Below, piece after piece: positions 42,185 to 50,807 of a DNA stretch of 64,000 bases. How positions within the stretch are numbered: position 1 is the first letter of the stretch; every line of letters begins with the position of its first letter. Made by a program: the position numbers and the translations under genes. The DNA is taken from the NCBI GenBank assembly GCA_023393125.1, contig JAEWMQ010000021.1, positions 1-64,000 on the forward strand. The letters are read 5' to 3'. The notes below the pieces were generated by a model. It was not told where the DNA came from and ran no database searches. It saw only the letters and a program-made list of their open reading frames with translations. This DNA comes from Bacillota bacterium. Lineage in GTDB: Bacteria; Bacillota; Clostridia; Lachnospirales; Cellulosilyticaceae.

Positions 42185-44305
42185 CTATAAGTGCAATACA
42201 CGACTTTTAATTTCTTGTGTTTTTCCTTTATTCCAGAAATTATCTCCTAAGTAACCACAAGTACGTCTAATAACATTCATACGATTTTGATCTTTATTAT
42301 GACAGTTAGGACATTCCCATTCTAAATCATCATTAATAGTGATTTCACCTTCATAACCACAAATGTGACAGTAATCAGATTTCGTATTGAACTCCGCATA
42401 TTGAATATTATCATAAATAAAAGGAATCATCTGTCTTAAGGCCTCTAAGTTATGACTCATGTTAGGAATTTCAATATAAGAAATACATCCTCCAGTAGAA
42501 ATAGGTTGAAACTTACTTTCAAATTTAAGCTTACTAAAAGCATCTATTTCTTCTCTTACATCCACATGATAACTATTAGTATAATAGCCTTTGTCTGTTA
42601 CATCCTCAATTTCTCCAAATTTAGCACGGTCTATCTTAGCAAAACGATAACATAAAGATTCTGCCGGGCTACCATACAAACCAAAACCAAGTCCTGTTTC
42701 ATCTTTCCATCTATCTGTAGCTTCTCTTAACTTATGCATCACTTCTAGGGCAAAAGCTTCACCTTCTGGCTGTGTATGTGAAACACCCGTCATCAATTTA
42801 GTTACTTCATAAAGTCCTATGTAACCCAAAGATATAGTGGAATAGCCATTCATGAGTAAAGGATCAATAACTTCACCTTGAGCTAATCTTGCAATAGCCC
42901 CATGTTGCCAATGAACAGGTGACTCATCTGATAGTGTCCCTTTTAAAGCTTCATGACGACACATTAAAGCTTCAAAACATAAGTTTAAACGATTATCTAA
43001 TAACTCCCAGAAACGTTCTTTATCTTTTTCTGCTACTATTCCAATTTGAGGAAGATTTAAGCTAACAACCCCTTGATTAAAGCGTCCTTCAAACTGATAT
43101 TTCCCATTTTCATCTTTCCAAGGTGATAAAAATGAACGGCATCCCATACACGAGAATACATTACCTTCATAAATTTTCCTCATTTCTTTAGCAGATATGT
43201 AATCTGGATAAAGGCGCTTAGCGCTACACTTAACAGCTAATTCAGTTACCTCATCATATGGTCCTCCTGCTAAGTGATTATGCTCATGAAGCACATAGAT
43301 TAACTTTGGAAAAGCAGGTGTCGTAAAGACTCCTTTTTCATTTTTAATACCTTGTAAACGTTGCTTAAGAATTTCTTTGACAATCTCAGATACTTCTTCT
43401 ACATATTCATCGTCTTCTTCTATATTTAAAAATAAAGTTACAAATGGGCTTTGGCCATTTGTTGTCATTAATGTATTAATTTGATATTGAATAGTTTGCA
43501 CTCCTGCTTCTAGTTCTTTCTGAAGGAGAACTTTTACAAGCTCTTCTCGTGCTTTTTCATCGTCTAAACTATTAGCCACTAACCTTATATACTTCTCTTT
43601 ACTTTTTCTCAAGTACTTACCTAAATGTCTAATATCTACAGATTGTCCACCATACTGATTGCTGGCTACTTGTGCAATAATTTGAGTCATAACCGTACAA
43701 GCAACTTGAAAACTTTTTGGAGATTCAATCATACGCTTATTAATAACTGTTCCATGATCTAGCATATCCCCTATATTAATTAAACAACAGTTAAAAATAG
43801 ATTGCATAAAATAATCCATATCATGGAAATGTAGAATGCCTTCATCATGAGCCTGCACTATACGTGTTGGAAGTTTTTTTCTTCTTGAAATATCTTTGGA
43901 CACTTCTCCTGCGATTAAGTCCCTTTGTGTGGAGGCCATCATTGCATTTTTATTAGAGTTTTCTCTCATGACTTCTTCATTGCTTAATTCAATAAGACTT
44001 AAAATACTATGATCTGTTGTATTTGTTTCTCGTTTAAAAGCTTGTATAGAACGATACCCTTCATATGCTTTTGCCGTTAATTCATGACCATTTTCAATTA
44101 ACTTTAAATAAACATAGGTTTCTATTTGGAAAATAGTCGGTTTACTATTAGACTTTTCAAAAATTCCTTTGATTTCATTAGCGATTTTCTCTGCCATTCC
44201 CTCATCTACAATACCACTACCATATTTCATTGCTTTGATAATGGCTTCATAGATTTTTCTTTCATCAAATGTAACAATTGTCCCATCTCTCTTTACTACT
44301 TGCAT
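42185..44305 (-). CDS. nrdD: Anaerobic ribonucleoside-triphosphate reductase, second copy
   Basis: Class III ribonucleotide reductase, 706 residues, making dNTPs without oxygen. It has an N-terminal ATP-cone (VVKRDGTIVTFDERKIYEAI) for allosteric control, the catalytic barrel with YGGQSVDIRHL and NCCLINI, the zinc site CHICGY/CPNCHN, and the C-terminal glycyl radical RTCGYLG. It resembles the upstream copy (45472-47592) closely by eye along its whole length, so the two are paralogues. GGGGAGG precedes the ATG. It is the last of four genes after dut; its leader is only 55 bases, so it belongs to the same unit. Confidence 0.95.
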   Translation of the reverse strand: MQVVKRDGTIVTFDERKIYEAIIKAMKYGSGIVDEGMAEKIANEIKGIFEKSNSKPTIFQIETYVYLKLIENGHELTAKAYEGYRSIQAFKRETNTTDHSILSLIELSNEEVMRENSNKNAMMASTQRDLIAGEVSKDISRRKKLPTRIVQAHDEGILHFHDMDYFMQSIFNCCLINIGDMLDHGTVINKRMIESPKSFQVACTVMTQIIAQVASNQYGGQSVDIRHLGKYLRKSKEKYIRLVANSLDDEKAREELVKVLLQKELEAGVQTIQYQINTLMTTNGQSPFVTLFLNIEEDDEYVEEVSEIVKEILKQRLQGIKNEKGVFTTPAFPKLIYVLHEHNHLAGGPYDEVTELAVKCSAKRLYPDYISAKEMRKIYEGNVFSCMGCRSFLSPWKDENGKYQFEGRFNQGVVSLNLPQIGIVAEKDKERFWELLDNRLNLCFEALMCRHEALKGTLSDESPVHWQHGAIARLAQGEVIDPLLMNGYSTISLGYIGLYEVTKLMTGVSHTQPEGEAFALEVMHKLREATDRWKDETGLGFGLYGSPAESLCYRFAKIDRAKFGEIEDVTDKGYYTNSYHVDVREEIDAFSKLKFESKFQPISTGGCISYIEIPNMSHNLEALRQMIPFIYDNIQYAEFNTKSDYCHICGYEGEITINDDLEWECPNCHNKDQNRMNVIRRTCGYLGDNFWNKGKTQEIKSRVLHL

Positions 44306-44360
44306 GTCTATGCCTCCCCATTTTCTCTCTATATTCTTTTTGCTCTATACTTATGCTTTA

Positions 44361-44858
44361 TTATTTTCCAGAAGAACCTAATCGACCTACTCCTCTTTCT
44401 GATTCAAACTTTAATAAGTCTTCATAGCCAATTTCTGTAATAGAAAGCTGAGGTACACGTACCATGATACATTGGCTAATTGCTTTTTCATAAGGATAAA
44501 TAATAGCATCTTTAAAACTTTCTTGATCTTTATAACTCTCTTTCATAATGACAAGTGGCTTATTATTATGATTAGTAACAGGAACGAACCATTCTCCTCG
44601 ATATCCTGAATCTACTACACCTGCTCTTTGTCCCATACCTTTGGTTCCTGTAGAACCTCTTTCTTTTAAAATAGCTACGTAATCAGTAGAAAAAGCTGAT
44701 GCTAATCCTGTGGAAATAAGTAATGTTTCATGAGGCTGAATCACCTTATAATCTTCTTCAAAACAAGCATAAATATCAAATGCCCCATCTTCTAATCTTT
44801 TTGATGGAATAATAGCATTATCCCTTACCTTTGCAAAATAAATTAATTGTTCATTCAT
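44361..44858 (-). CDS. dut: dUTP diphosphatase-like protein
   Basis: 165 residues of the trimeric dUTPase fold, hydrolysing dUTP to dUMP and keeping uracil out of DNA. Motifs: DGAFDIYAC (motif 1), KERGSTGTKGM (motif 2), AGVVDSGYRGEW (motif 3), and the C-terminal RGVGRLGSSGK (motif 5), which is Arg-rich and Gly-rich as usual. AAGGAG precedes the ATG. Placed between nrdG and the second nrdD on the same strand, so it belongs to the deoxynucleotide supply operon. The active Asp and Tyr look present, so it should be functional. Confidence 0.9.
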   Translation of the reverse strand: MNEQLIYFAKVRDNAIIPSKRLEDGAFDIYACFEEDYKVIQPHETLLISTGLASAFSTDYVAILKERGSTGTKGMGQRAGVVDSGYRGEWFVPVTNHNNKPLVIMKESYKDQESFKDAIIYPYEKAISQCIMVRVPQLSITEIGYEDLLKFESERGVGRLGSSGK

Positions 44859-44937
44859 ATTTCTGCTCCTTCATTTTATCTTTTTAAAATTTATACAGGC
44901 TATTACGAAAGCTGTGGTCTTTTTATCGCAATTTGAA

Positions 44938-45447
44938 TCATGAGTGAGGTAATTCATATGGTACCACTTTTCCTGAGGCAAGTGAGGCCTTTATATCTAT
45001 AATACGCTGATTGCTACTTCCTCTAAATCTAAGCATTAGGTCTTTACGTGCCTCTATATAAGGACCATCTACAAGTACATCACACCACTTTAAAAGCTCT
45101 AAACGCTTCGTATGCGATAGGATGGCCTCATAAGTATAACCAGAGTAAATCCAAATAGAATGCATCGTTTCCTTCTTAATACGCTTAATTAAGCTTAAAA
45201 GGTCATCGTCTTCTATTTGGTCCATTGGTTCTCCACCAAGAATAGTAACTCCATGTACATTAGGATCATTTAAATAGTTCATAAAAGTGGCTTCTGCTTT
45301 TTCATCCCATGCATTGCCATAGTGAAAATCCTGATAGGCCTCATTAAAACATCCTTTACATTGATGATGACATCCAGATACAAAAAGTGTAGCTCGAATA
45401 CCAACTCCATTGGCCACATCAAATTTTCTCATTTGTGCATAGTACAT
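44938..45447 (-). CDS. nrdG: Anaerobic ribonucleotide reductase activating protein
   Basis: Radical SAM activase of about 169 residues that installs the glycyl radical on NrdD. The CxxxCxxC site is in FVSGCHHQCKGCFN near residue 25, followed by the SAM-binding LGGEPMDQ, and YTYEAIL. The start at ATG 45447 is chosen because AAAGAAGG lies upstream; the open frame begins at 45471, one base before the nrdD stop. The two genes therefore abut and are cotranscribed. The substrate would be one or both NrdD proteins of this cluster. Confidence 0.95.
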   Translation of the reverse strand: MYYAQMRKFDVANGVGIRATLFVSGCHHQCKGCFNEAYQDFHYGNAWDEKAEATFMNYLNDPNVHGVTILGGEPMDQIEDDDLLSLIKRIKKETMHSIWIYSGYTYEAILSHTKRLELLKWCDVLVDGPYIEARKDLMLRFRGSSNQRIIDIKASLASGKVVPYELPHS

Positions 45448-45471
45448 TTTTATAACGCCTTCTTTCCTCAT

Positions 45472-47592
45472 TTATAAATGCAATACTCGATTTTTAATTT
45501 CTTGTGTCTTACCCTTATTCCAATAATTACCTCCTAAGTAACCACAGGTACGTCTAATAACATTCATCTTACTTTGATCTTTATTATGACATTGTGGACA
45601 TTCCCACTCTAATGCATCTGTCACAATCATTTCCCCTTCATAAAGACACTCGTGACAGCAATCTGATTTCGTATTAAACTCTGCATATTGAATGTTATGA
45701 TAAATATAATGAATAATTTGTTTAATCGCTTCTAAATTATGCCCCATTGGCGGCATTTCAATATAGGAAATACATCCCCCAGTAGATATGGGTTGAAATT
45801 GACTTTCAAACTTAAGTTTGCTAAATGCATCTATTTCTTCTCTTACATCTACATGATAACTATTAGTGTAATAACCTTTATCTGTAACATCTTTAATTGC
45901 ACCAAATTTTTGATAATCTATTTTTGCAAAACGATAACATAAAGATTCTGCTGGACTACCATATAAACCAAACCCAAGTCCTGTTTCAGCTTTCCATCTA
46001 TCTGTAGCTTCTCTTAGCTTGTGCATTACTTTTAAAGCAAAAGCTTCACCTTCAGGCTGTGTGTGTGAAACCCCTGTCATCAATAGAGTCACTTCATAAA
46101 GTCCGATATAGCCTAATGAAATCGTTGAATAGCCATCCATTAAGAGTGGATCAATAACTTGACCTTTTTCTAATCTTGCAATAGCACCATGTTGCCAGTG
46201 AATAGGTGACTCATCAGATAAAGTCCCTTTTAAAGCTTCATGTCGACACATAAGTGCTTCAAAACAAAGTTTTAAACGATTGTCTAGGAGCTTCCAAAAA
46301 ACAGTTTCATCGCCAGCTGCGACAATTCCTATTTGAGGTAAGTTCAAACTTACAACCCCTTGATTAAAACGTCCTTCAAACTTATAGTTACCTTCTTCAT
46401 CTTTCCAAGGAGACAAGAAAGAACGACATCCCATACATGAGAATACATTGCCTTCATAAATTTTCTTCATTTCCTTTGCTGAGATGTAGTCAGGATATAA
46501 ACGTTTGGCACTACATGCTGCTGCCAGATTTGTCACATAATCATATTTGCCCCCTTCTAAACAATTATGCTCATGAAGCACATAAATCAGTTTAGGGAAA
46601 GTTGGCGTTGTATAGATACCCTTTTCATTTTTAATACCTTCTAAACGTTGTTTAAGGATTTCTTCTACAATCATTGCCACTTCCTTGGCATATTCATCCT
46701 CTTCTTGTATGTTTAAAAACAATGTTACAAATGGACTTTGACCATTTGTCGTCATTAGCGTGTTAATTTGATATTGAATAGTTTGTACACCAGATTCTAA
46801 TTCTTTACGCAAAAGCTTATCAATCGCAATCTGACGTTCGTTATCATCTATCACTATGTCCTGTAATAAATTTTGATACTTTTCATAGCTTCTTCTTAAA
46901 TAACGTCCTAAATGCCTAATATCTACAGATTGCCCGCCGTATTGACTGCTTGCCACTTGAGCAATAATCTGAGTCATGACTGTACAAGCTACTTGAAAAC
47001 TTTTAGGTGATTCAATCATACGTCCATTGATAACTGTTCCATGATCTAACATATCTTTTATATTAATTAAACAGCAGTTAAAGATAGATTGCATAAAATA
47101 ATCCATATCATGAAAATGAAGTACGCCTTCATCATGAGCTTGTACAATACGTGCAGGAAGTTTTTTACGTCTAGCAATATCTTTTGATACTTCCCCTGCA
47201 ATCAAATCTCTTTGTGTAGCAGCCATCATTGCATTTTTATTAGAATTTTCATTCATTACTTCTTCATTAGTCATTTCAATAAGACCTAATATGCTCTGAT
47301 CAGTTGTATTAGTTTCTCGTTTAAAAGCTTGAATAGCACGATAGCCTTCATAAGCTTTTGCAGTAAGTTCATGCCCATTTTCTATAAGCTTTAAGTACAC
47401 ATATGTTTCTATTTGAAATATCGTAGGAGAAGTTGGCAATTTTGAAACTATACTCTTTATCTCTATTGCAATTTTCCTTGCTATGTCCTCTTCTACAATA
47501 CCACTTCCATAAGTCATGGCTTTTATAATAGCATGATAGATTTTACTTTCATCAAAATCTACCGCTAAACCGTCTCTTTTTATTACTTTCAT
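45472..47592 (-). CDS. nrdD: Anaerobic ribonucleoside-triphosphate reductase, first copy
   Basis: 706 residues from ATG 47592, chosen since AAGGTAGGG precedes it; a TTG two codons earlier is less likely. ATP-cone at the N-terminus (VIKRDGLAVDFDESKIYHAI), catalytic domain with YGGQSVDIRHL and YSTISLGYIGLYE, zinc ligands CHECLY and CPQCHN, and glycyl radical RTCGYLG near residue 680. First gene of the nrd cluster; the adjoining nrdG supplies the activase. The upstream leader of about 290 bases is unusually long. It is similar to the copy at 42185-44305 but the two differ in scattered residues, so both may be functional rather than one being an inactive relic. Confidence 0.95.
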   Translation of the reverse strand: MKVIKRDGLAVDFDESKIYHAIIKAMTYGSGIVEEDIARKIAIEIKSIVSKLPTSPTIFQIETYVYLKLIENGHELTAKAYEGYRAIQAFKRETNTTDQSILGLIEMTNEEVMNENSNKNAMMAATQRDLIAGEVSKDIARRKKLPARIVQAHDEGVLHFHDMDYFMQSIFNCCLINIKDMLDHGTVINGRMIESPKSFQVACTVMTQIIAQVASSQYGGQSVDIRHLGRYLRRSYEKYQNLLQDIVIDDNERQIAIDKLLRKELESGVQTIQYQINTLMTTNGQSPFVTLFLNIQEEDEYAKEVAMIVEEILKQRLEGIKNEKGIYTTPTFPKLIYVLHEHNCLEGGKYDYVTNLAAACSAKRLYPDYISAKEMKKIYEGNVFSCMGCRSFLSPWKDEEGNYKFEGRFNQGVVSLNLPQIGIVAAGDETVFWKLLDNRLKLCFEALMCRHEALKGTLSDESPIHWQHGAIARLEKGQVIDPLLMDGYSTISLGYIGLYEVTLLMTGVSHTQPEGEAFALKVMHKLREATDRWKAETGLGFGLYGSPAESLCYRFAKIDYQKFGAIKDVTDKGYYTNSYHVDVREEIDAFSKLKFESQFQPISTGGCISYIEMPPMGHNLEAIKQIIHYIYHNIQYAEFNTKSDCCHECLYEGEMIVTDALEWECPQCHNKDQSKMNVIRRTCGYLGGNYWNKGKTQEIKNRVLHL

Positions 47593-47598
47593 ATTCAA

Positions 47599-47890
47599 CC
47601 CTACCTTATGCTATGATTTTCTAGTAAAAGCTTGTTACGACCTATCGCATAAGTCTATCTAACTTTTAAAAATATATCATCTTTAATAGTCTTTGTCTAT
47701 TGTATACCCTGTCCTAAAATGGGAGTAAATTTTGGGTATTGACAGGTTTAGTGCCGAGTTTATGAGCCTTTATTCGATTTCTTTTTTAAAAATATGGCTA
47801 AGAAATTTTTTATTATTTATTTCTTGTTTTTCTCTTGACACTTTTAACTTTTTGACTTCTATGTAAAGCTTCTAGCTTTTAACAAAATAT
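47599..47890 (-). other. Long leader region of the nrd operon
   Basis: About 290 bases between the predicted start of transcription and nrdD, with no gene seen. It contains a potential stem in which ATACCC pairs with GGGTAT near 47700-47745 (together with CCTGTC and GACAGG), so a structured RNA element is possible, but it matches no riboswitch I recognise. Confidence 0.4.
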
Positions 47891-47904
47891 AGTAAATTAT
47901 ACCA
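47881..47904 (-). promoter_or_regulatory. Extended -10 promoter with an NrdR-like box for the nrd operon
   Basis: On the minus strand TGGTATAAT at 47896-47904 is an extended -10 element. It is followed by TTTACTATATTTTGTT (47881-47896), whose core CTATATTTTG fits the NrdR-box core CwATATATwG at nine of ten positions. A second, weaker half-site lies near 47920-47935. NrdR repression of nrd genes is well known; the match here is only moderate. Confidence 0.45.
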
Positions 47905-47935
47905 AAATAGTTATCAAATACACTAAATAACAAAC

Positions 47936-47982
47936 AAGGAGCAGCTATCATTAGTCACCAAAGACTACTATAGCTACTCCTT
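47936..47982 (-). terminator. Terminator after the DUF1653 gene
   Basis: Arms AAGGAGCAGCTAT and ATAGCTACTCCTT (one mismatch) enclose a smaller nested stem (TTAGTC/GACTA). On the minus strand it is followed by TTGTTTGTTATTT. It begins three bases after the stop codon at 47985. Confidence 0.8.
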
Positions 47983-47984
47983 AT

Positions 47985-48248
47985 TTATAATTCACTTTTA
48001 ACTTTTACACTAGATACCTCATAGCATTCAAAACGATAAGTTTGTCCTGTGGGATTAACTCGGTCTTTAGGAACTTCTTCACAAAACATCTGATAAGGTC
48101 TTACAAATAAACCACAGTCTCCATATAATGCTTTATAAAGCACTAGCGTTTCTGCTGTTTCTGAATGTTTAACTAAGTCCACAAATAAGTATAAGTCTCC
48201 TTTGAAGTGTCTAAAAATCTTTCCTTTTTGGTTTGTTATGTCTCTCAT
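47985..48248 (-). CDS. DUF1653 protein
   Basis: 87 residues, one DUF1653 domain. Conserved residues include KGKIFRHFKGDLYLFVDLVKH, LVLYKALYGDCGLFVRPYQMF and FCEEV. Such domains occur alone or attached to other enzymes; the function is unknown. No signal or membrane segment. GAAAGGTG precedes the ATG. It ends at its own terminator. Confidence 0.85.
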   Translation of the reverse strand: MRDITNQKGKIFRHFKGDLYLFVDLVKHSETAETLVLYKALYGDCGLFVRPYQMFCEEVPKDRVNPTGQTYRFECYEVSSVKVKSEL

Positions 48249-48323
48249 CTTTTACACCTTTCTTCCACTATCCTATGGGTTTATTTTACGGTATTAGTAA
48301 GTACGCCTATTTGTTCTTTTCCT

Positions 48324-48878
48324 TTAGTGTTTCTGAATAAGTACAGCTAATGGCGGATGATTAGGTTTATTATACAGTTCACATACAGCTACCGTATAAG
48401 CTTTTGCATCCAGTTCCTTTAAATAGGCCATTAAGACTTCTTTTTCCTCAAACCCTGTATCTCCACCATGATAAATACATAGACTCATTACACCATGACG
48501 TTTGAGTAATAGAAGTCCTTTTTCAATAGCCAGCTTACTCGTATCAGCCTTAGTACTCATACTATGATCCCCTCCTGGCAAATAGCCAAAGTTAAACACA
48601 ATGCCATCTACAGTCTCTGGCTTCACATAGTGCTCCATATTCGTATGACTTTCGAGGTATACTTCTGCTTCTAATCCTTTTTCTTTTAAAAGAAGCTTTG
48701 TACTATTTACAGCTTCTTCTTGAATATCAAAAGCTAATACCCTACCTGTATTACCTACTAGCTCACATAAAAAAGCAGTATCATATCCTCTCCCTGCTGT
48801 GGCATCTATACATAAATCTCCTGGCTTAAGATACTGGCATAGCCATCCATGAGCAATATTAATTGTATTAAGTTTCAT
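48324..48878 (-). CDS. mnmM: tRNA methyltransferase, MnmM/YtqB-like
   Basis: 184-residue SAM-dependent methyltransferase of the YtqB family. The SAM loop is CIDATAGRGYDTAFL with the acidic VLAFDIQEEA; the family signature GIVFNFGYLPGGDHS and ADTSKLAIEKGL follow. In Gram-positive bacteria this family (MnmM) methylates nm5s2U at the tRNA wobble position, which is known; that this member does so is inference from similarity. AGAGAGGAAC precedes the ATG. Single gene with no clear operon partners. Confidence 0.85.
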   Translation of the reverse strand: MKLNTINIAHGWLCQYLKPGDLCIDATAGRGYDTAFLCELVGNTGRVLAFDIQEEAVNSTKLLLKEKGLEAEVYLESHTNMEHYVKPETVDGIVFNFGYLPGGDHSMSTKADTSKLAIEKGLLLLKRHGVMSLCIYHGGDTGFEEKEVLMAYLKELDAKAYTVAVCELYNKPNHPPLAVLIQKH

Positions 48879-49040
48879 CTATAAGTTCCTCTCTTACCCT
48901 TGAATTTCATCTCATGATTTTCTATTATATCCTATTTTAGAACGTCATATCTACCTCTCTCATCCGAATTTCTATATCATTTCTTTATGACTCTTTCATA
49001 TAATCTGTTTATGAAAATGATTTTGAAGGAGGCTTTATTC

Positions 49041-49445
49041 ATGGAACATTTTAAGGAACGCTTTACTAAATGGATGCAGGGTAGATATGGTGGTGACCAG
49101 CTCTCTTTAGCGCTACTGGTACTCTGCCTCATTTTAATGGTGTGTACACTGCCTTTTCACTCACCGCTTCTAAGACTTTTACCTCTTATTCCTTTAGTTC
49201 TATGTTATTTTAGAATTTTTTCTAAAAACAAATACAAACGTCAGCAAGAACTCTTTAAGTTTATACGTTTTTATACACCTATCCAAAAACGTGTAAACTT
49301 AAAACTCAAACATCTAAAAGAACGTAAAACACATCGCTTTTTTAAATGCCCAAAGTGTAAACAAAACTTAAGAGTTCCTAAAGGAAAGGGTAATATTTGT
49401 ATTACTTGCCCTAAATGTCATACTGACTTTCATAAACGTACTTAA
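49041..49445 (+). CDS. Small membrane protein with a C-terminal zinc ribbon
   Basis: 134 residues from ATG 49041, where AAGGAGG lies seven bases upstream; the frame is open to 48987. One or two membrane helices (LALLVLCLILMVCTLPF, PLLRLLPLIPLVLCYF) at residues 20-60, then a basic linker, and a zinc ribbon FKCPKCKQNLRVPKGKGN followed by ITCPKCHTDF near the C-terminus. The ribbon resembles those in predicted redox or assembly factors. Convergent with the amidohydrolase gene, and the two stop codons overlap by three bases. Function unknown. Confidence 0.75.
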   Translation: MEHFKERFTKWMQGRYGGDQLSLALLVLCLILMVCTLPFHSPLLRLLPLIPLVLCYFRIFSKNKYKRQQELFKFIRFYTPIQKRVNLKLKHLKERKTHRFFKCPKCKQNLRVPKGKGNICITCPKCHTDFHKRT

Positions 49446-50626
49446 TAGACTTCTTTCTTAGTGTGCACATGCTCATGACTATAAGCCATTTCGCCATTAA
49501 TAAACGTGTAAAGCGTATGAGTTAGGGTTTGCATGGGATTATCGCTAAAAATAGCAATATCTGCATCTTTACCAACTTCCAAACTTCCTACCCGATTTGC
49601 AACACCACAAATTTCCGCTGCATTAATCGTAATGGCTTTTAAACCTTCTTCTACACCTAAGCCATCTCTGGCTGCAAAACCAGCACACTTAGCCAAATAC
49701 TGAATAGGTGTAACCGGATGGTCTGTTGTAATGGCTATTTTAATACCAGCCTTGTGTAAAATGCCTGGTGTTTTAAAACTTACATTTTGAACTTCAATTT
49801 TATTTCTTGAAGCTAATGCTGGACCTAAAATAACTGGAAAGCCAAAGCTTTTAATTTCTTCTGGTATCAAATAGCCTTCACTGCAATGGTCTAAGGTCAT
49901 TTTTAAACCATATTCTTTGGCAATACGTACTGCCGTTAAAATATCATCTGTGCGATGCACATGAGCTTTTAACGGTATTTTTTTTTCTAACACTGGAAGC
50001 CAAGATTCTAACTTAAAATCCTCTTCAAAAACTTCTCCATTTTGTAGGGCTTTTTCTTTCTTTTTTTTATACTGAGCTGCTATAAACAATGCTTCTCTTA
50101 AAAGGCTTGCTATAGCCATACGCGTAACTGGCATTTTTTTTTGACCACTATAAACACGCTTTGTATTTTCTCCAAAAGCTACTTTCATAGCTGCTGGCTC
50201 TAGTAAAGTCATTTCATCAATGACTCTTCCTTTGGTTTTCATAAAGACAAATTGTCCTCCTACAACATTGGCACTTCCAGGCCCAATCATAGCGGAAGTA
50301 ATACCTGCACGTACTGCTTCATCAAAAGCTGCATCTAAAGTATTAATCCCATCTATAGCTCTTAAATAAGGCGTAACAGGATCTGTGGTTTCATTACAAT
50401 CGTCTCCTTCTACACCTTTTTTTTCTTCTGTAATCCCTAAGTGACAATGTGCCTCTATAATACCAGGCATTACCCATGCACCTTGTACATCTATAATCTG
50501 CATATTTTCTGTTGGCTCAATATGCTCTGCCACCTGGGCAATTTTTTTCCCTTTAATAAGAATACAACCTTTTTCATAAGTCTTACCTGACATCGTTAAA
50601 ATCTTACCATTTATAATTAAAAACAT
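49442..50626 (-). CDS. Amidohydrolase-fold metal-dependent hydrolase
   Basis: About 395 residues. N-terminal beta-sandwich (LIINGKILTMSGKTYEKGCI) then the TIM barrel: EAHCHLGI (two metal His), KAHVHRT, TLDHCSEGY and ITTDHPVTP (the final Asp), and the C-terminal HDADIAIFSDNP-like segment (GKDADIAIFSDNPM). This is the imidazolonepropionase-related group; the substrate is not known. Start at 50626 is chosen because AGAGGATG precedes it; upstream ATGs at 50632 and 50674 are weaker. The 3' end overlaps the zinc-ribbon gene by four bases. Confidence 0.85.
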   Translation of the reverse strand: MFLIINGKILTMSGKTYEKGCILIKGKKIAQVAEHIEPTENMQIIDVQGAWVMPGIIEAHCHLGITEEKKGVEGDDCNETTDPVTPYLRAIDGINTLDAAFDEAVRAGITSAMIGPGSANVVGGQFVFMKTKGRVIDEMTLLEPAAMKVAFGENTKRVYSGQKKMPVTRMAIASLLREALFIAAQYKKKKEKALQNGEVFEEDFKLESWLPVLEKKIPLKAHVHRTDDILTAVRIAKEYGLKMTLDHCSEGYLIPEEIKSFGFPVILGPALASRNKIEVQNVSFKTPGILHKAGIKIAITTDHPVTPIQYLAKCAGFAARDGLGVEEGLKAITINAAEICGVANRVGSLEVGKDADIAIFSDNPMQTLTHTLYTFINGEMAYSHEHVHTKKEVY

Positions 50627-50727
50627 AAGCATCCTCTTTTTCCCTTTTGCATTAATATTTCTATTATTTCTCATTTATTATCATTTATACAAAATGTCTA
50701 TTTAAAAGGAAATAGCATAATTTATAC

Positions 50728-50757
50728 TTGACTTTTATGGTTATTGGACATGATAAT
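50728..50757 (+). promoter_or_regulatory. Probable promoter of prfC
   Basis: TTGACT (50728-50733) and GATAAT (50752-50757) with 18 bases between, 50 bases before the RF3 start codon. Good -35, moderate -10. Confidence 0.5.
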
Positions 50758-50807
50758 TATATGTTGTACTTATAATTTAAAAAAATGAGAAATAAGGATG
50801 GTTTTAT

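Noticed and set aside
44126..44440. 104-codon plus-strand frame across the nrdD-dut junction
   Set aside because: It runs antisense across two well supported genes and has a hydrophobic, low-complexity composition.
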